Part shown: one piece after another, positions 60,605 through 64,000 of the stretch
Layout: every line of letters begins with the position of its first letter
How positions within the stretch are numbered: the first letter of the stretch is position 1
Assembly: GCA_033002965.1 (NCBI GenBank)
Contig: JAURVB010002168.1
Span: 36,163 to 100,162 of the forward strand
DNA: 64,000 nt
Origin: Piper betle
Lineage: Eukaryota; Streptophyta; Magnoliopsida; Piperales; Piperaceae
Reading direction: 5' to 3'
Made by a program: the position numbers and the translations under genes
Notes under the pieces: model-generated
The model's database searches: none
Seen by the model: the letters and a program-made list of their open reading frames with translations, nothing else
What the model was told of the DNA's origin: nothing

Positions 60605-62455
60605 CTACATTAATATAACTAGCTAAAGACCCACACAACATGCACGGAGTACATTTTGAAGCTTATTAATAATACAATATATATTAATAATATATTAAAT
60701 TAATTCTAAAATTTTTATTAATTATTATTTTAAATAAAAATAATGAATATTTTTTTACCTTTAACAAAATATTTGTTTTTACAATACAATAGCTGTATAT
60801 AATTATTAATCATAATTTTCAATTTATGCTAAAAATAAGTAATAATCTTAATTGAGTATGTGTTGATAATTAACAAATAATAATTTGAGTAAAATTTTAA
60901 TATCAAATGGATTTATTATTTTTAATATTTCTAATTCAAATAAAATAATACTATGATTTTTCATAATAATAAATAATGATATATAAATAAATCAAAATCT
61001 AAAATTATGTAAAATCATGCATGGTGAAATTGGGAAATTCATAAAGATTTTTATGGATCATTTTTCAATATCACGGATGAGAACCTATGATTAGCATTTC
61101 TTAATTATAAATCAATAAATAAATAATTTGAAATATGAAATTATGTAAAGATCCTAAATTAAGTATATATGTTATTGAGTAACAAACTTTAATTTGAGTA
61201 ATATGATTATAAATGCATTATAACTTACCAATTTTTTTATAATTATCAATTTCGTTAGAATTATACCAACATTTTCTTAATTATAAATAATAATAATAAT
61301 TCTAAATTAAGTATGTATTAATCGGCTTTAAAATTAGGGAGTTGATAGTCGGAAGACTGAACATTAGAAAGATCATTTTGTTTCTAAGAGTGACTTGCAC
61401 CTCCCCCAAGACGAAGTGAGGAAGCATAATAAATAAAAAGTTGTCTTACAAATCTCACCGTTGAAAAATCGGTCGATTCTACTTGAAATCAGTCGATTTA
61501 AATCAGAATAAAGGGTGTCCGATTCAAAAAATTAGGTAAATTAGTCTTTGTATAAATCGGTTCATGAATAGGCCGATTTGAGCCAATACCGCCTGATTGG
61601 AACCAGTTTTGGAATCGGCCAATTTAAGCTGATTTCGAACACCAATAATGGACAAGGCAGGGGAGAGTGGGACGGCAACGACGAGTGGCGAGGGTGGTTG
61701 CGAAGGCAGCCTCGATATGATTTGATATTCGACTTAAAGTTGACTCAAAGTCAAATGAGATTGGCCTCGGCTTGTGCACGCTCGACTTAAAACACCATGA
61801 TGCTTGATATAACAACAATTTTAATTAAAAATGTACATGACTTTTTTAATAATTGTGTTGATTTGTGATGTCTTATTTTAAAATTAAATTTTAGTATAAA
61901 TTATACAAACAAAGATCATTCGTAAATACAATCAAGTTAGCTCAAGCTTGGCTACGAATTGAATCATGACTCGATTTCAATCAATATTAAATAATCGTCT
62001 GCGTAATCAATTATTTGTCCATATCATAATTTAAGAATCTAATATTTTTTAAAAAGAACTAATAATATTAAAACTCTTATTGCCTAATTTTCATGCACCA
62101 CAATTTAAATTTCGCCACCATTCAACAAAATTAATCATAACAGAGAAAAGATAACTATTAATTGGCTCAGCTCGAACTTGAAGCCTAACAAACTAATTTT
62201 GAGCTAGGCAGAACTTGGCTTGTCCCGCTGAAAGTACAACCCTAAAACAAAGCTGCACAATTTCCCCTAGAGAGTAATAGAATTCAGCTGCCCCAAATGA
62301 TTTAAGTCACATCAGATTTCATCTGCTAAAACCATAAACTTGAAGACAAAATATCTACAATTTACTTTGAACTTAAAAAGATCCAAACATTGTTTTATCA
62401 GCTGCATACCATTGCTTAATTGAAAATTCGATGATCTCTTGCTTTAGTCGGCAAA
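60605..62455. other. Intergenic, no gene recognised
   Basis: Very AT-rich to 61320, then a stretch with repeated AATCGGYCGATT-type motifs (61460-61640) of uncertain origin. No gene is supportable. Confidence 0.45.
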
Positions 62456-62722
62456 GATCAGGCCTCTTGAAACATCATTCGCTTTTACATAATTAACCTC
62501 CTTGATCCTTCCAGGCTGGCCAAAAAACAAGCAAGCAATAGGATGGTCAACATAAATATGCTTAATAGAGAAATGCAAACACTTAGAAAGAACATTATAA
62601 AGTCTAAACCAACTTCGACAAGGAATTAAACTTATAGGTTCAAAAATGATACACAGATTAAGTCAAAATGAACTCGAGAAGCTTTTTATTCATGTTATAA
62701 TCTGTTACCTGTTTCAATCCAT
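62456..62722 (-). other. SPL 3' untranslated region with partial duplication
   Basis: A ~50-bp block around the SPL stop (62715-62765, GGTTGGCCAAAAATAAGGC) recurs diverged at 62512-62562 (GGCTGGCCAAAAAACAAGC). On the minus strand the downstream copy leads into an open stretch ending at a stop near 62456, so an alternative last exon cannot be excluded. Confidence 0.5.
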
Positions 62723-63633
62723 TCAGGTTGGCCAAAAATAAGGCAAGCCATGGGAAGGTGGACTATAAACAGGCTCAGTTTGTTCACCTGCAATGTCGAA
62801 GGTCAAGTCGCAGGGCACAACACCTTCTCCAGCAGACACCAAATTGGTATTCTCCAACTGGTTCTCCCTCTCTGTAGAAGGGAGACTGCTGGTCGACACG
62901 CAATTGGAAACTTGTGAACAAGACTTTCCGACACACAAATCGCTGCCACTACCCGAACTAGTAAAGCATTTAGGGTGATTCAAATGGTGAGCCATAGAAA
63001 TTGTTTCAGCCTTCACCGCATGCACTGCGTTGATGTCCAAACTAGGGTTTGACAATGACAGAAGAGAATGAGCACGGTTCGAGTCTGAAGATGTGATTCT
63101 GTTGGGATGAGGCTGATAGCTACTGCTTAGTCTTTGGTTGCCGGAGTAGAGTGGGAAGAGAGTTTGTTGTTCAAGATAATTAATGGATGGCTGGTGCTGA
63201 GAAGAAGAGGTTCCCGGCCAGACAGCATTCTGCCTATTTCCTGTCCATGTCTGCGGTCTCAATGAGAATCCACTGCCTACCAAAAATCAGAAGCATAAAT
63301 CAAATTGAATTTCTTGTTACATAATAAGCAGATAGTTCCAATTCAAAATTATTCAGGCCGATTAAGATATCATACACAACTCAGACAACTTATGTTATAT
63401 CCTAATTTCTTTAATGTTTCATTTCACTAGCTCAGACAGATAATAGACCATGTTGATCATCTTAAGCAATAGAAGCAACTTAAATGTGCTCACCTGGATA
63501 GTGGCCATTGAGAAATGAGGCCGAATTAACAGACTTGGCATCAGGCTGAACTTTCCTCCTGCGTCTGTTGTGTCCATGCAGACGCTTTCTGCAGCTTCGC
63601 TTTAACTCATCAAACTCCTTTAACAAATGAAAT
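62723..63633 (-). CDS. SPL: SBP-box (SPL) transcription factor, 3' part
   Basis: SPL proteins are plant zinc-finger regulators of phase change and organ growth that bind GTAC cores in the nucleus. Exon 63494-63633 encodes the second half of the SBP domain from the conserved intron position ([19 protein letters not shown]), with the last zinc-binding His and the nuclear-localisation tail ([12 protein letters not shown]). A 217-bp intron (donor CAG/GTGAGC, acceptor TTGGTAG) leads in phase 1 to the last exon (63276-62723). This is Ser/Asn-rich, includes AHSLLSLS (the miR156 site) and ends HGLPYFWPT. The N-terminal half and most zinc ligands lie beyond the window. A GCAG/GTGAAC donor near 62790 allows another 3' end. 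The subfamily cannot be named with confidence. Confidence 0.9.
63056..63075 (-). promoter_or_regulatory. miR156 target site in SPL
   Basis: The transcript strand reads GTGCTCATTCTCTTCTGTCA within AHSLLSL codons. Against miR156 (UGACAGAAGAGAGUGAGCAC) every position pairs, with a single G:U at miRNA position 13. The usual plant SPL site differs at the neighbouring base. Confidence 0.92.
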
Positions 63634-64000
63634 CTGCAAGAAAGTGCCCCCAATCAACAGTCAACTTATAACAGTAACCAATAATTAGTATTCTATCAGC
63701 ACAAAAAATATATCAACAAATCCATTGTTAGATAAACTATGGGAGTTGAATACTTTTCATGATCCTAACCTACGAGTAGCCAAACATAACTAATATAATG
63801 GTCCATACTATCACAGATTTAAGCCATGTTTTAGACAAACACAAATTCTGTTTCTGTCATGCCTCAAAATATTATGTTGTGTTACGGTTTCTTGATGAAG
63901 CAAACACTGGCATGCCCAAAATCCCATACGATTTATTTAAAGACAGGTTATGACATTCAAATCTACTACTACTTCTTCCACCTGATACCGGAAAGGTGCC
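63634..64000 (-). other. SPL intron, running to the window end
   Basis: Starts at the acceptor CTTGCAG next to 63633. AT-rich, no SBP-coding sequence seen; the upstream exons should lie beyond 64000. Confidence 0.6.

Noticed and set aside
63960..64000. Possible SBP-domain start (YQVEE...DLN on the minus strand) with a GT donor at 63981
   Set aside because: It resembles CQVEGC...DLS loosely, but the zinc-binding Cys residues are absent, the frame does not lead into the R/FH exon, and a stop follows soon after. Treated as intron.
1..64000. CRISPR array, bacterial operon or prophage
   Set aside because: Spliced genes, plant retrotransposons and plant regulatory sites show a plant nuclear origin; the tandem arrays lack the repeat-spacer pattern.

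Overview
The window is nuclear DNA of a flowering plant, probably a monocot. The evidence is plant-type introns, LTR retrotransposons of the plant Copia, Tekay and Athila lineages, a miR156-regulated SBP-box (SPL) gene and a plant-specific gamma-carbonic-anhydrase-like gene. The monocot guess rests mainly on the very GC-rich first exon of that last gene inside AT-rich surroundings, so it is an inference. Gene density is low and transposable elements dominate.

Layout. 1-8.2 kb: AT-rich intergenic DNA with two probable non-autonomous DNA transposons. 8.25-14.2 kb: a complete Ty1/copia insertion (463-bp LTRs, TACAT target duplication) with broken coding regions. 15.1-15.3 kb: a small minus-strand gene of unknown function behind a good TATA box. 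16-20.7 kb: intergenic DNA with a CACTA-like end and a TRIM-like element. 21.3-21.8 kb: a gene for a secreted, divergent lipid-transfer-like protein. 21.9-28.1 kb: two LTRs of one gypsy family in inverted orientation. 28.1-50.6 kb: a nested pile. An Athila-type LTR is split by a Tekay-type chromovirus (28.3-43.1 kb), which itself carries a minus-strand solo LTR (AGAAT duplication), a solo-LTR-like insert inside its reverse transcriptase, and another insert inside its 5' LTR. Beyond it lies a tail-to-tail rearrangement of Athila fragments (44.1-50.6 kb). 52.4-60.1 kb: the mitochondrial complex I gene gamma-CAL, two exons around a 6.8-kb intron full of transposons. 62.7-64 kb: the 3' half of a minus-strand SPL transcription factor gene with a miR156 site.

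The host genes are not an operon and show no shared pathway. Gamma-CAL belongs to the matrix-facing carbonic-anhydrase domain of mitochondrial complex I. SPL is a nuclear regulator of phase change under miR156. The lipid-transfer-like protein is predicted to be extracellular.

Points most worth a second look: the reading frame of gamma-CAL is broken between its only plausible ATG and its presequence; the Copia gag start codon lies in the LTR and appears to be joined to gag by an intron that removes the primer binding site and a tandem array; the SPL miR156 site pairs fully except for one G:U; a 2.3-kb inverted LTR pair could form a long hairpin; and one 151-164 bp LTR family recurs as three TRIM-like elements. 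No clearly new biological system was found beyond these.
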